Positions 1 through 9,000 of a DNA stretch of 64,000 nt are shown one piece after another (position 1 is the stretch's first letter; the number at the start of each line of letters is the position of its first letter). The notes beneath the pieces were generated by a model. That model made no database searches and was not told where the DNA came from. It saw nothing but the letters and a program-made list of their open reading frames with translations. The position numbers were made by a program, and so were the translations under genes. Origin of the DNA: an uncultured bacterium (GTDB lineage: Bacteria > Bacteroidota > Bacteroidia > Chitinophagales > Chitinophagaceae). The stretch lies in assembly GCA_903826405.1 (NCBI GenBank), contig CAIKEH010000003.1, positions 1-64,000 on the forward strand. Reading direction: 5' to 3'.

Positions 1-362
1 CGTATCCATTGGCGCAAGGTAGCGATCTCCTTCTCGTTGAGGGGGGAATCGTGATAGGGCATCCTTTCCTCGGGATTTTTGCTGGTCAGCCGGCGCATGA
101 ATTCAGAATGGTCGGGATCTCCGGGAATGATGGCAGCTTTTCCAGATTCGGTCTTGTCGATCGCTTCTTCGCGGAAGAGCAGGCTGAAGCCGGCTTTCTT
201 GCGAACACCTCCGTGGCAGGTGATGCATTTCTTGTTGAGGATGGGTTTAACCTCGGTGTTGTAGTCTATTTTGGCTGCACGGAAGATCCAGGAATAGCTG
301 AAAATACCCACGATGAGGATGGCGGGGATCAGCCAATATTTCTTTTTCAGGATAGCAGGCAT
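1..362 (-). CDS. Membrane-anchored cytochrome-type protein (PSCyt1-like), 3' end beyond the window
   Basis: The reading frame starts at the ATG whose complement is 360-362 and runs off the left edge, giving 120 codons without a stop. Residues about 9-27 form one hydrophobic N-terminal segment that should anchor the protein in the inner membrane. A CxxCH haem-binding motif (C46, C49, H50) follows, then a segment ending in PLNEKEIATLRQWI, as in planctomycete-type cytochrome c (PSCyt1) domains that usually precede DUF1549/DUF1553 or c-type cytochrome modules. The role is probably electron transfer outside the cytoplasm; the missing C-terminal part would decide the family. It follows the asparaginase gene at 419-1435 on the same strand. 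Confidence 0.75.
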   Translation of the reverse strand, partial: MPAILKKKYWLIPAILIVGIFSYSWIFRAAKIDYNTEVKPILNKKCITCHGGVRKKAGFSLLFREEAIDKTESGKAAIIPGDPDHSEFMRRLTSKNPEERMPYHDSPLNEKEIATLRQWI

Positions 363-418
363 GCAATGAGTGATATTTTGTCACTCAATGTAGGCATAAT
401 CGCCATGATTTTCAAGCA

Positions 419-1435
419 TCAGCTGTTGTAATAATATTTACCGGGGATGACGGTTTCGACATTTCCCGAACGCACAGCATAGCTGAACCCTTTTTGTAGA
501 GCGAATGCTCCAAATTCTCCGGACCTGTTCAATGCCAGGAATCCTACTTGAATGTTTTTTGCCGTCGCAGGTTTCTTTTTGACGATCCTTTCCACGGCCA
601 TCCTGCAGGCATCTTCAGGGGAAAGTCCCTGACGCATTCCTTCCACGACAAGGTGTGAGCCCACGCATCTGATCACCTCTTCGCCCACACCGGTGGATGT
701 GGCAGCGCCAATCTCATTGTCCACGAAAAGTCCGGCGCCGATGATGGGGGAGTCGCCAACGCGACCGCGCATCTTAAAAGCCATTCCACTAGTGGTGCAT
801 GCTCCACTGAGGTTGTTGGAAGCATCCAAAGCCAGCATGCCGATAGTGTCATGATTATGTTTGCCGCCTGGAAGCTCGTCGTTAGGCTTATCCTTCCAAA
901 GCTTGTTCTCTATGTTCATGACCGGCTCGTACTTTTCTTTCATCAGCCAATTTTTCCAGGCAGCTTCACTTTCCGGCGTGAGCAGGTTCTCTTTCTTGAA
1001 TCCCTGTGACATCGCGAATTGAAAAGCGCCTTCGCCTGCCAGCACTACATGCGGGGTCTTTTCCATCACCAATCGTGCGACGGATATGGCGTGTGTGACA
1101 TGTTCCAGGGCCATTACGGAACCACAATTACCGAATTCATCCATGATGCAAGCGTCGAGGGTGACATGACCGTCACGATCGGGAAAGCCGCTATATCCGA
1201 CGGTATGGTTGTCTGGGTCTGCCTCTGGCACTTTGACACCTGCTTCAACAGCGTCTAAGGAGCGCCCGCCAGTAGCAAGTATTTTCCAGGCTTCCACATT
1301 GGCTGCTTTCCCGAAATCCCATGTGGAAATGACGATAGGGCCTGATGCCTTGCGTTTGGGTGTGGTCAGGCGATCTGTCCATCCCATCAGGGGTGCGGTT
1401 AAAGCAGAGAGTCTGATGAAGTGCCTTCTTTCCAT
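419..1435 (-). CDS. N4-(beta-N-acetylglucosaminyl)-L-asparaginase (aspartylglucosaminidase family)
   Basis: The 338-residue protein belongs to the Ntn-hydrolase asparaginase-2 family, whose members cleave the bond between asparagine and N-acetylglucosamine. The self-cleavage site is visible as HDTIGMLALD, with Thr197 becoming the N-terminal nucleophile. Downstream GRVGDSPIIGAG and GAATSTGVGE match the substrate-binding segments of the family. The N-terminus ERRHFIRLSAL followed by a hydrophobic stretch resembles a Tat signal, so export is likely. Length is normal for a bacterial proenzyme. It sits between a cytochrome-like gene and a small conserved gene on the same strand. Glycoasparagine breakdown is inferred from the family, not shown here. 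Confidence 0.9.
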   Translation of the reverse strand: MERRHFIRLSALTAPLMGWTDRLTTPKRKASGPIVISTWDFGKAANVEAWKILATGGRSLDAVEAGVKVPEADPDNHTVGYSGFPDRDGHVTLDACIMDEFGNCGSVMALEHVTHAISVARLVMEKTPHVVLAGEGAFQFAMSQGFKKENLLTPESEAAWKNWLMKEKYEPVMNIENKLWKDKPNDELPGGKHNHDTIGMLALDASNNLSGACTTSGMAFKMRGRVGDSPIIGAGLFVDNEIGAATSTGVGEEVIRCVGSHLVVEGMRQGLSPEDACRMAVERIVKKKPATAKNIQVGFLALNRSGEFGAFALQKGFSYAVRSGNVETVIPGKYYYNS

Positions 1436-1455
1436 ATCAATATCTTGTTGTCTTT

Positions 1456-1770
1456 TTAAGCATGTTTATCACTGGTCTTCAATTTTTGGATCATGTCCTC
1501 CGATGCCGTATCGGCATAGATCCCAAATGCGCTAACCAGCACACCTTTCACCTGTCCATCTTCTGATGTTATGCCGTATACGACAGATTCATCAGCAGGG
1601 TCGGATTCTCCTTCAAAGCGGTGATGGGAAACTATGAGGAACTGTTCCGGGTTCAGGCAAATATCATTCTGCAAACATTCGAGTTTGTCGAAGGCGATGT
1701 TGAAATCGAGGGTGAAGCCTTCCTTGCGGAGACCTTCGAGTGCCTGAACCAAGGTATCGTAAGTGGGCAT
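1456..1770 (-). CDS. Small conserved Bacteroidota protein of unknown function
   Basis: This 104-residue protein begins MPTYDTLVQALEGLRKEG and contains a conserved central segment EQFLIVSHHRFEGESDPADESVVYGI. It resembles a family of about 100 residues that is often labelled phosphoribosylpyrophosphate synthetase in databases; nothing in the sequence (no PRPP loop, no diphosphate-binding motif) supports that label. The frame is open further up to an ATG at 1839 that overlaps the upstream stop as ATGA, but the extra 23 residues look like translated leader, so the later ATG is preferred. Cytoplasmic, no signal peptide. Function unknown. Confidence 0.7.
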   Translation of the reverse strand: MPTYDTLVQALEGLRKEGFTLDFNIAFDKLECLQNDICLNPEQFLIVSHHRFEGESDPADESVVYGITSEDGQVKGVLVSAFGIYADTASEDMIQKLKTSDKHA

Positions 1771-1835
1771 GGTGAAATGATTGTGTAAAATAAATTGAAT
1801 GGGCGGATGTTCACTAGAAGTTTTGTCAATTATCG

Positions 1836-3083
1836 TCATTTGGTCATTCTCAGACTTTCCAACACCAGCCTGATGAATTCATCTTCTGCCTTGGGGTCTA
1901 TCCACCTTGCGATGACCACCAGATCGTTGTCCGGATCCACGTAGGCCAGGTTTTCACCAGCACCGATATGTGCGAAGGCGGATTCAGGTGCAGATGGAAA
2001 GGTTTTCCTTCCCGTGTTCAGAAAGAAATTCATGAAACCGTAATCCGGCTTGGGTATCGTTGGAGTTCGAGCCATTTTCAACCAGGCTGTAGAAAGTATC
2101 TGCCTGTTCTTCCATTTCCCATTTCTCAAAGTAAGGTATGCGAAACGAGCCTGATCCCAGGCGTTGATGAATAGCCCGCCGCCCCAGTGCGATCCTCCGC
2201 TTACCGATTGTACGAGTTGGCCGTCCAATACGATCCACGAATTATTGTAACCGGTCCAACGCCAAAGGCCGGATGCACCTATGGGATCCATCAATTTTTC
2301 CCTGAGTACCTGCGGGAGTGGTCTACGCCAAATATTCAGTAGGGCCAAAGCCAGTACGTTAACCCTGGTGTCGTTGTATTCATAGACGGCCCCGGGTTTA
2401 TTCAGACGTCTATTGAACCATTGAGTAGAGGTGTCTGATGGACGATCGGCCCAGTCAGGTTTCCCCCAGAGGGTCCCTTCCCAATCACTGGTCTGTCGCA
2501 ACAGGTCGTCCCAACTGATTTCTTTATTATGTGGTGTTGAAAAAAGATCGATCAAGGATGATCTGGAAAGATCGTTCGCTCGATCGCCATAATTACCCAG
2601 GGGATCATAAGGAATGATCGGGGCCATGTAGGGGTTAACCTTATCTGTTAAGTTGCGTATCATGCCGGAGTCCCATGCTAATCCTGCGGTGGAGGACAGG
2701 AAACTTTTGGCCATGCTGAACGTGAGGTCGGGGCGCTCGGGATCTCCCCATTCCGCAACGACATATCCTTTATAAATGATCAGGCCGGTGGCTGGACCTC
2801 GGTCGTTCAGTGGACCGGCAGGATAGCCGAAGGGTTCACGACCAAAAGGGCTTTCATAATGAGCTTGTCGTAGATCCTTTGGAGCTTTTGTTTCCTGGGT
2901 TTGAGCATATCTGATTGCTTCGTTGATCCTGACTGGGTCCATTCCCAGTGAGGAAGGTGTTCGATGATCCCATGAGCCGGCTGGGGGAAAATAGATCGGT
3001 GAACCAGGAAGCTGTGACCAGGTACGCGAGCATCCAAGCAATAGAAACAGGCCAGCAAGAACAATGCGAAATAGCTTGAACAT
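1836..3083 (-). CDS. Serine hydrolase lipoprotein, class C beta-lactamase/transpeptidase fold
   Basis: The 415-residue protein has a lipoprotein signal (FLLLGC, lipid Cys at residue 18). The SxxK nucleophile motif is SMAK at 123-126. The second motif is YND at 236-238 in place of the usual YSN, and a late SHWGGG segment fits the third (K/H)xG motif. These place it with the serine beta-lactamase-like hydrolases, which include esterases, D-aminopeptidases and penicillin-binding proteins. The substrate cannot be read from sequence. The start was set at the ATG before the signal peptide (complement of 3081-3083); an in-frame ATG 60 bases upstream would bury the signal. It is first in a leftward group and its stop lies 65 bases before the next start. 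Confidence 0.88.
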   Translation of the reverse strand: MFKLFRIVLAGLFLLLGCSRTWSQLPGSPIYFPPAGSWDHRTPSSLGMDPVRINEAIRYAQTQETKAPKDLRQAHYESPFGREPFGYPAGPLNDRGPATGLIIYKGYVVAEWGDPERPDLTFSMAKSFLSSTAGLAWDSGMIRNLTDKVNPYMAPIIPYDPLGNYGDRANDLSRSSLIDLFSTPHNKEISWDDLLRQTSDWEGTLWGKPDWADRPSDTSTQWFNRRLNKPGAVYEYNDTRVNVLALALLNIWRRPLPQVLREKLMDPIGASGLWRWTGYNNSWIVLDGQLVQSVSGGSHWGGGLFINAWDQARFAYLTLRNGKWKNRQILSTAWLKMARTPTIPKPDYGFMNFFLNTGRKTFPSAPESAFAHIGAGENLAYVDPDNDLVVIARWIDPKAEDEFIRLVLESLRMTK

Positions 3084-3138
3084 ATAGATCAAATGAAGAA
3101 TATAAAATGGATCAATTGATAAACGATTTAAAAATAAA

Positions 3139-3256
3139 TCCATTTATCCGCTTATCCACTAATCTTTTAATCCACTAATCCACTAATCCACTAATCCGCT
3201 AATCCACTAATCCGTTAATCCGTTAATCCGTTAATCTCCTCTAATCCTCTAATCCG
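3139..3256. repeat. Tandem 8-bp repeat array, copy 1 (unit close to CCACTAAT)
   Basis: About fourteen imperfect copies of an 8-bp unit (CCACTAAT, CCGCTAAT, CCGTTAAT, CCTCTAAT) run through the space between the serine hydrolase gene and the gene ending at 3215. The array continues into that gene, so its last dozen codons and its stop codon are made of repeat units. A second array of the same unit is found at 15998-16127. Confidence 0.85.
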
Positions 3257-3931
3257 CTCGCGGAAGGGGCCTTTGACTGTATTCATTTTCGAACTGATCT
3301 CCCGTATACTGGGTTTAGAGCCGAAAAACGTAGCCTGATACCATTTATCCGTTTCGGGATCGAGCCAGGAAAGATATCCTTCCTTGAGTATCTGCTTGGG
3401 TTCTTTGATCGATCCGGTAAAGCTGTAACGGATGGATGAAGATCTAACCGGGTCAAAGTAATGAGGCGTATAGAAGTCGCTCAGCAGGATTCCATTGACG
3501 GAGTAGGCGAATTGCTCACTTTCACAAGGATCGCAGATTTCGACAAGATAATTCACGCGGCCCTGATTTTTGACGATTGAACCAGAACCGACCATACGAT
3601 TGCCAAATGGATCTGCAAGCATTTCACAGAGTTCGTGACTGGCCGTCAGTGCCCAGGAACTGCCGTATCGAACAAGGGAATAAGGTTGATGATTTCGGTC
3701 GGTGTGGTAACCTTCGGCGCCGGGCTCATGGATATCGTCCCGGACAAAAATGGGCCAATATCCTGCCGGAACATCTTTTGAATTTTCAAAAGCATCTACG
3801 GTGGCCTGGATCTGCCAGATCGGACTCAGATCTCGGGTGACCTGTTTCTGGAGGGCTGCGGAAACTCTGGAAAGCTCAGCGGAATTGATGTGCACGGTCT
3901 GGTTGACCAGCGCGATGTGGTGAGTAAGCAT
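3215..3931 (-). CDS. Uncharacterised protein with an HELxE peptidase-like motif
   Basis: The 238-residue protein has no signal peptide or membrane segment. Its most striking segment is TASHELCEMLADP at about 107-119, an HExxE-like arrangement found in putative zinc-dependent peptidases, followed by YLVEICDPCESEQF, which could supply further metal ligands. It is not a recognised named enzyme. The ATG at 3929-3931 is preferred over an upstream TTG because the TTG lies within a TATTTTG promoter-like box. The last residues (LEEINGLTD) are translated from the 8-bp repeat array, so the natural C-terminus may have been altered by repeat growth. Confidence 0.65.
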   Translation of the reverse strand: MLTHHIALVNQTVHINSAELSRVSAALQKQVTRDLSPIWQIQATVDAFENSKDVPAGYWPIFVRDDIHEPGAEGYHTDRNHQPYSLVRYGSSWALTASHELCEMLADPFGNRMVGSGSIVKNQGRVNYLVEICDPCESEQFAYSVNGILLSDFYTPHYFDPVRSSSIRYSFTGSIKEPKQILKEGYLSWLDPETDKWYQATFFGSKPSIREISSKMNTVKGPFRERIRGLEEINGLTD

Positions 3932-4398
3932 AAAAGGTGTTTTTAGGTTGGATTTCAAAATAGTAAATCCTTCGATCCGAGAAACGCCGGTTTATTTCTG
4001 GGAACAAATCAACAGAAAAGGCGATCTGGAAGAACACATAGTGTTGAGGCTATAAATGGAATGTTTACAGGAAGGGCTTGTCTGGGCTCATTTGGAAACA
4101 TCCTATACGATTAACCGATAATTTATATTATGTTAAATAGAATTAAGGCCTATTTGACCTTAAAGCTCTGGACTTAGAAAAGTACTTAAAAATATATTTT
4201 ACGATTGTGTGCATCCAAATAGTTGATATCTATATATTTGTATTATTTGTCTCAATATTTACATTTGATCGTTCCCTGTTTTCAGTTTCCTTACCCAAGA
4301 AAATATTCACTATTTATTGACATTATTTGATTTGTTTCAGGAATGGGTTTCATCTGTTTTGGGCTCGCTTCCTGATGAATGTGTAAACCTCTCAAACC
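3932..4398. other. AT-rich intergenic region between divergent genes
   Basis: These 467 bases separate the leftward peptidase-like gene from the rightward Mrr-like gene. The DNA is clearly richer in A and T than its surroundings, especially 4100-4330. No convincing ORF, RNA gene or strong inverted repeat was seen. It presumably carries both promoters. The shift in composition toward the nuclease gene is in keeping with acquired DNA. Confidence 0.5.
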
Positions 4399-6165
4399 AT
4401 GCTAACTGTAAATGCTTTCGTTTACGATGGCTTACATGGAGACGTATTATCGTTCCAAAAAGGTCTCTCGTTTATTCCTTTCGATGATGATGAGGATGAT
4501 CTTCAGAGTACTTTACCCGGTTACATCATCCGATATGATTCCCTGGGCCTGTCTGCCTCCGTTAAAGGGGAAAACGAATCTACCTTAATTCCCACCATTC
4601 AAGAGTACATCAACCAATGGATCCAGATCTGGAACCGGGACAATAGCTCCAAAGAAAGAATTTCCCAAACCATAGATCTGCATTCCGACCTTGATGAATT
4701 GCTTTCTTCCAGCTTGTTATCCGATCATAAAGTGGACATGGATAGCCTGAAATCATTCATCCCTTTTGAGTCTACGGATGCCTGGAAAGCCCTCCAAACA
4801 GAATTGGACGGAATAAAACAACCTTCACCTCCTTCCATGCCGATCGTCCCCCCAAAACCTATTTACAAGGAACCGAAAATCCGTTTTTCTGATTCCCTGC
4901 TATTCAGGAAAAAATCGATCCTGCGTTCAGCGCAGCAAGAATTTAATGGAAAGATGGAATCTTGGAACCGGTTTTGTGAACGTATTGAAGTGGTCAAAGC
5001 AGAAAAACTGTCTTTTCATGCCTTGGAAATGCAAATTTTTGAGCAAACAAGACTTGATATCCACGAAAAGATTGAGGCCCAGCGACATAACTACCAGGCC
5101 GATCAGGATCGATACAATGAACAGGTGGATGTTTTCGCGGTGAATTATCAGGGTCGCCAACGGGATGCCGTAGAGCGATACGTGGGTTTGATCCTGGAAA
5201 GATCGGTCTATCCCTCAGTCTTTCCAGTGAATCGTAAATGGGAATACAACAGGAATAACCTGACCCTATACCTGTCGGCAGAAATGCCGCACCCGGATGC
5301 CCTGCCCCGCGATGGATCCCAATCGACCGGATTATCCATTAATTCCGTTCCCACTGAATTATATACCAAACAGGAATTCAATCGTCGATACAATGATGTC
5401 ATATACAAAGCGCTTCTCCGAAATCTCCATGAGCTTTTCAGCGGAGACCATGTAGGAGCCATTGATGCCATTCAGGTAAGCGGCTGGGTGAAAACCCTGA
5501 ACAAGGGAAATGGTCAATTTGAGAATATCACCATCGCGACTTTGTTCTGCACGCGTGAAGAATTCAGCAAGATCAACTTGAGGCAGGTGGATCCCACCCT
5601 GTGTTTCCGATTTTTAAAAGGGGTTTCTGCCCCGGAACTCTCGGATCTCATCCCCATTCCGATCCCTCACCAGTTCAGTATCCGCGAAAGTTTGGATAGA
5701 TCGACTCCCAAAGTGTTGGAGCCCATGGACGGTCATGCTAATCTGGCAGGCTTATCCATTCGTGAATTGGGCAAAAGTCTGATAGATCTTTTCGAAAAAG
5801 AATTCAGGCTAATGCCCGGTGATATCAAATTGCAGCAAGAGAATCATGATGGAAGTCTGGAGGCATGGGGTATCGACCCTGAGCCGATACGGGGTGGGAA
5901 ATTCATCCTCCAGACCCGTAAGAGCAATCAGACCACCACTGTAAGTGCAGTTAAAGAACTCTTCGGCTCCATGATGCATGAAGGTGCCCACAAAGGCATT
6001 TTGATCACTACTTCAGATTTCAGTCCGGAGGCCTATGAATTCGCCAGAAACAAACCACTGGTACTTCTTAATGGCAGCCAACTGCTGAGCCTTTTCGAAC
6101 GGCATGGCATTGTAGCACGGATCAGTTTCCGGGAAGCCATCAGCCTGAAATCCTGGCTTTCCTGA
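4399..6165 (+). CDS. Orphan Mrr-like restriction endonuclease-fold protein with altered active site
   Basis: The 588-residue protein ends in a domain (about 455-580) that matches the Mrr family of type IV restriction nucleases: a conserved strand FILQTRKSN, then VSAVKELFGSMMHEGAHKGI and ITTSDFSPEAYEFA, then LLNGSQLLSLFE. In Mrr proteins the metal site is D...(E/Q)xK. Here the Asp position reads Glu (DGSLEAWG, E488) and QxK reads Q505-T-R507, with Lys508 one residue later. The middle (about 150-260) is charged and probably coiled coil; the N-terminal half is not recognised. No methylase or specificity gene is nearby, as expected for type IV systems. Whether it still cuts DNA is open. Confidence 0.75.
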   Translation: MLTVNAFVYDGLHGDVLSFQKGLSFIPFDDDEDDLQSTLPGYIIRYDSLGLSASVKGENESTLIPTIQEYINQWIQIWNRDNSSKERISQTIDLHSDLDELLSSSLLSDHKVDMDSLKSFIPFESTDAWKALQTELDGIKQPSPPSMPIVPPKPIYKEPKIRFSDSLLFRKKSILRSAQQEFNGKMESWNRFCERIEVVKAEKLSFHALEMQIFEQTRLDIHEKIEAQRHNYQADQDRYNEQVDVFAVNYQGRQRDAVERYVGLILERSVYPSVFPVNRKWEYNRNNLTLYLSAEMPHPDALPRDGSQSTGLSINSVPTELYTKQEFNRRYNDVIYKALLRNLHELFSGDHVGAIDAIQVSGWVKTLNKGNGQFENITIATLFCTREEFSKINLRQVDPTLCFRFLKGVSAPELSDLIPIPIPHQFSIRESLDRSTPKVLEPMDGHANLAGLSIRELGKSLIDLFEKEFRLMPGDIKLQQENHDGSLEAWGIDPEPIRGGKFILQTRKSNQTTTVSAVKELFGSMMHEGAHKGILITTSDFSPEAYEFARNKPLVLLNGSQLLSLFERHGIVARISFREAISLKSWLS

Positions 6166-6168
6166 TCG

Positions 6169-6855
6169 TCATGCAGGCTTGATATTGATATAGATGGGAT
6201 GAGGGGCCACTTCGTTGCCCCCGAAATACGGATATTGCTGGTAACCTGATGCCTTTGTCGCGGTAGCACCTCTGTTTACCGTGGCCGAATAAGTCTTGAC
6301 CACATTGTTCTCCGTATATTGTACCGTGCAGGTGTACAGATTTCCTGAAAGTTTGATGCTGCAATAGACAGGTATGTTCAAAGGCACCACGGCTATTTCT
6401 TTGCTGTAACGAACGCCAAGTGCATAGGAGTATGCATAGAGTCTGAGTGCAGGTGTGCCTATCAAATTGACTCCTGCAACATTACCATCATTATAGCCCC
6501 ATCCTATTCTGCAACTGTTGTATTGGTTGTTGATGCCCTCGGAAAACCCCCATAGTTTATTGATGTCATACTGGTTGACGGGAGTGACTGAAGTGTAGAT
6601 CGCCGAAGCATCAAATTGTGCATAGAATTTCATTTCGGATGTGCTGACTGATTTCAGTGTACTCTTGTCGCAGTAATGTGCTCCTGTGGCAATGGTGTAA
6701 AGGGTGTATCCTACTATGGGCGCTGGAGCGTTTGCTATGCCTTCCATACGGAATCGATTTTTTTCATTCACCACATTTTGCGGAGGATGTGGAAGTTCAG
6801 ACTTCTGGCAGGCAGCTATCAGGAGTACGACGGAAAAAAGGATAAAGTTTTTCAT
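6169..6855 (-). CDS. Uncharacterised lipoprotein
   Basis: The 228-residue protein starts MKNFILFSVVLLIAACQK, a clear lipoprotein signal with the lipid-bearing Cys at residue 16. The rest is rich in Tyr, Asn and Thr and in short beta-strand-like segments, suggesting a beta-sandwich exposed at the cell envelope. No catalytic motif or named family was recognised. It converges with the Mrr-like gene, leaving only 3 bases between the two stop codons. Confidence 0.75.
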   Translation of the reverse strand: MKNFILFSVVLLIAACQKSELPHPPQNVVNEKNRFRMEGIANAPAPIVGYTLYTIATGAHYCDKSTLKSVSTSEMKFYAQFDASAIYTSVTPVNQYDINKLWGFSEGINNQYNSCRIGWGYNDGNVAGVNLIGTPALRLYAYSYALGVRYSKEIAVVPLNIPVYCSIKLSGNLYTCTVQYTENNVVKTYSATVNRGATATKASGYQQYPYFGGNEVAPHPIYINIKPA

Positions 6856-6942
6856 AAGTAGTTATTGGTTGAATGAATGGTGACCCAGTTTTACTGGTTT
6901 TTTTCCATGACTCATATTTTGCAGATCACAGCAAGATTACGC

Positions 6943-6970
6943 AAAAAAGAGAATGGAAAATGAATTCCAT
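6943..6970 (-). terminator. Possible Rho-independent terminator after the T9SS cargo gene
   Basis: Read on the minus strand, ATGGAA and TTCCAT form a 6-bp stem with a 6-base loop, followed by TCTCTTTTTT. It begins about 30 bases after the stop of the gene at 6999-8159. The stem is short and AT-rich, so the call is modest. Confidence 0.45.
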
Positions 6971-6998
6971 CGGAGGAGGTTCGTGTAGTTGACTGACT

Positions 6999-8159
6999 TC
7001 AATTGCCCAACAGGATCTTGGCCAAGGAGACAGATCGGTCCGTATTCGAGATCACTTTTATGATATATGTACCTGGCGGATAGTCCCGATCCAATTCAAC
7101 GGGGATCACCATTTGACGGTTAACCATGGACTGATGACGTTCCAGCATGGTTCCGCTGACGGACAAAAGTTGAATATCGAGCTGGCCCGTCATCGCTTGA
7201 CCGAATTGGATATTAAATCGCCCAACCGCAGGATTCGGAAAGATACTGATGCCTCCAGAGGCCATACCCCAGTCCAACATCCTGACTGGTGAATATTTCA
7301 AGGTTCCGTTAGGATACAATATGGCGATCCGGTAATATTTCTTGCCAGTTGATCCCGGCAGTGGTTGCGCAAATGCATATGTGGCATTATCCACCCCCTT
7401 TCCGGAAACATCACCGATGGCTGTGAAATGCGTGCCATCGTCCCCTTCCTCCACTTTGAAGATCATTCCCGGACTTTCCGTGATGGTATTCCACCTGATC
7501 TGGGCTACCCCATTGTTACGAGCGACCCTCAAGTCCCCGAAAAATGCCGGCAGTACGGATGCATTGCAGAAATAGTAAGCCATGCGGAAAGAGACACTCG
7601 TTGCTGAATTGGCCAGAAAAGAATATTTGTCACTTCCCTGCACGGAATTGAATCCTTTATTATTGTACTGTATCGAAACGCTGTCATATCCCTGATATTT
7701 CACCACGTCGCGGGTGGTGGATGTGAGCAATGTTCTCTGGAACGGGGAATCCGGACCGATATTCACGAAGTATCCTGGTTGATTATAGGCTTCCAATGCA
7801 TAGGGGCCAAAGGAACTGTTCACGGAAAGTGTATCCTTTAGTGCACCTGGACCGGAGAATGAGGTTGTACGCAGGAAATCGACAGTGTAATCCGGAAGGA
7901 AATAATCCTCCATGTTGCGCAATTGGAAATTCTGACCCGTACTCACCCAGGCTTTCAACGTGACACAGGTTAATGTTGCTACTGTCGGAGGTGCTTTTTT
8001 GAAAGAAACGTATGTGGTCTTTAGACTAAGGGTGGGTATGTTATAAGTCTGGATGATCGAATCCGGAGTATTACCAACCGGGCAATCGCACTGAGCCAGA
8101 AGGCTGGCTGGTGCGCACCATAAAATGGCGATAATAATCGCTGTGTTCAGGGTTTTCAC
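6999..8159 (-). CDS. Secreted protein with type IX secretion C-terminal sorting domain (type A)
   Basis: The 386-residue protein has a cleavable signal peptide ending near ASLLAQ. The last 80 or so residues show the type A T9SS sorting pattern: ISIFPNPAVGRFNIQF, then a LLSVSG segment, then a final PPGTYIIKVIS strand and short tail. The domain just before it (about 205-300) resembles the fibronectin-like segment often preceding this tail (ITESPGMIFKVEEGDDG). The N-terminal 200 residues are not assigned. The protein should cross the outer membrane through the type IX system and be attached to or released from the surface. Confidence 0.88.
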   Translation of the reverse strand: MKTLNTAIIIAILWCAPASLLAQCDCPVGNTPDSIIQTYNIPTLSLKTTYVSFKKAPPTVATLTCVTLKAWVSTGQNFQLRNMEDYFLPDYTVDFLRTTSFSGPGALKDTLSVNSSFGPYALEAYNQPGYFVNIGPDSPFQRTLLTSTTRDVVKYQGYDSVSIQYNNKGFNSVQGSDKYSFLANSATSVSFRMAYYFCNASVLPAFFGDLRVARNNGVAQIRWNTITESPGMIFKVEEGDDGTHFTAIGDVSGKGVDNATYAFAQPLPGSTGKKYYRIAILYPNGTLKYSPVRMLDWGMASGGISIFPNPAVGRFNIQFGQAMTGQLDIQLLSVSGTMLERHQSMVNRQMVIPVELDRDYPPGTYIIKVISNTDRSVSLAKILLGN

Positions 8160-8332
8160 GGATGGAATCTATTAATGATTAACACTCAACTAACGACAAA
8201 AGAGGTCAATCTATTATATGATCCAGTAAAAAACCGTGCTTTAGTGTTCATTCAGCTGGTGAAAGGAGACGCCTGCCGGTATTAAAAGGCGGATGATATT
8301 GTGTGGTGGTGAACTCAGGTAAATGTGGCTGA

Positions 8333-8932
8333 TCAGGACACCCTACCCTGTCGGGCTATGATGAAATGGATGACATCATCCTGTTCGAGGCCGCTTCTTT
8401 GCAGGGCATCTTGAATATCTTCCCGGGAAACATTCGCCGCGAAACTTTTTTCTTTGAGGCGCTTCTTGACTCCCTTCAATTCCATACCTGAATATCCTTC
8501 CGGCCGCATCAGTGAATAGGCATGGATGAGTCCGGACAGTTCGTCGAAAGTATACAGCATTTGATCCATCCGGCTCTGGGGTTCCACGCCGAAATGAGCC
8601 GGGCCATGTGATGCAATTGCGCGAAGGATCTCTGGATCTACCTGCCTCTTTTCCAATTCCTCAATGATCTTTCGACAATGCTCGTCAGGCCATTGGTCCC
8701 AATCCGCATCATGTAGAAGTCCGGCCATTTCCCATGCCCAGGCTTTTTCCACCCCTGCTCCTTCCCTTTCCCTGGCCCAATCCCCCATCAACGCAGCCAC
8801 CTGTTTCATATGCAGTTTCAGGCGGTCATTTATCACCCATTCATCCAGCAAGGAATTTGCCTCTTCACGGGATAAAGTACGGCCAGAGTTTATCGGGTCA
8901 CCGAAACGGTCCCTTCCGAGCATCAAAGACAT
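8333..8932 (-). CDS. HD-domain metal-dependent phosphohydrolase
   Basis: The 199-residue protein has the HD-domain pattern: an early His (H41 in KLHMKQVAALM), the paired H74-D75 in LLHDADWD, and His109 in AIASHG. It is cytoplasmic with no signal. HD proteins of this size hydrolyse nucleotides or other phosphate esters; the substrate is not evident. It lies just downstream of a terminator that ends the TPR gene at 9001-10269, so it is probably transcribed on its own. Confidence 0.85.
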   Translation of the reverse strand: MSLMLGRDRFGDPINSGRTLSREEANSLLDEWVINDRLKLHMKQVAALMGDWAREREGAGVEKAWAWEMAGLLHDADWDQWPDEHCRKIIEELEKRQVDPEILRAIASHGPAHFGVEPQSRMDQMLYTFDELSGLIHAYSLMRPEGYSGMELKGVKKRLKEKSFAANVSREDIQDALQRSGLEQDDVIHFIIARQGRVS

Positions 8933-8950
8933 TTGGATGGATTTAACAGG

Positions 8951-8976
8951 AAAAAAAGGGAAGCAGTTGCTTCCCC
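8951..8976 (-). terminator. Rho-independent terminator of the TPR protein gene
   Basis: On the minus strand, GGGAAGC and GCTTCCC form a perfect 7-bp stem with a 4-base loop followed by seven T. It starts 25 bases after the stop of the TPR gene and just before the HD-domain gene. Confidence 0.85.
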
Positions 8977-9000
8977 TAAAACTAATGAATTCAGGTAATC

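Noticed and set aside
366-385. GAGTGA/TCACTC inverted repeat between the asparaginase and cytochrome-like genes
   Set aside because: The stem is 6 bp with no T run; it may be chance and is not called a terminator.
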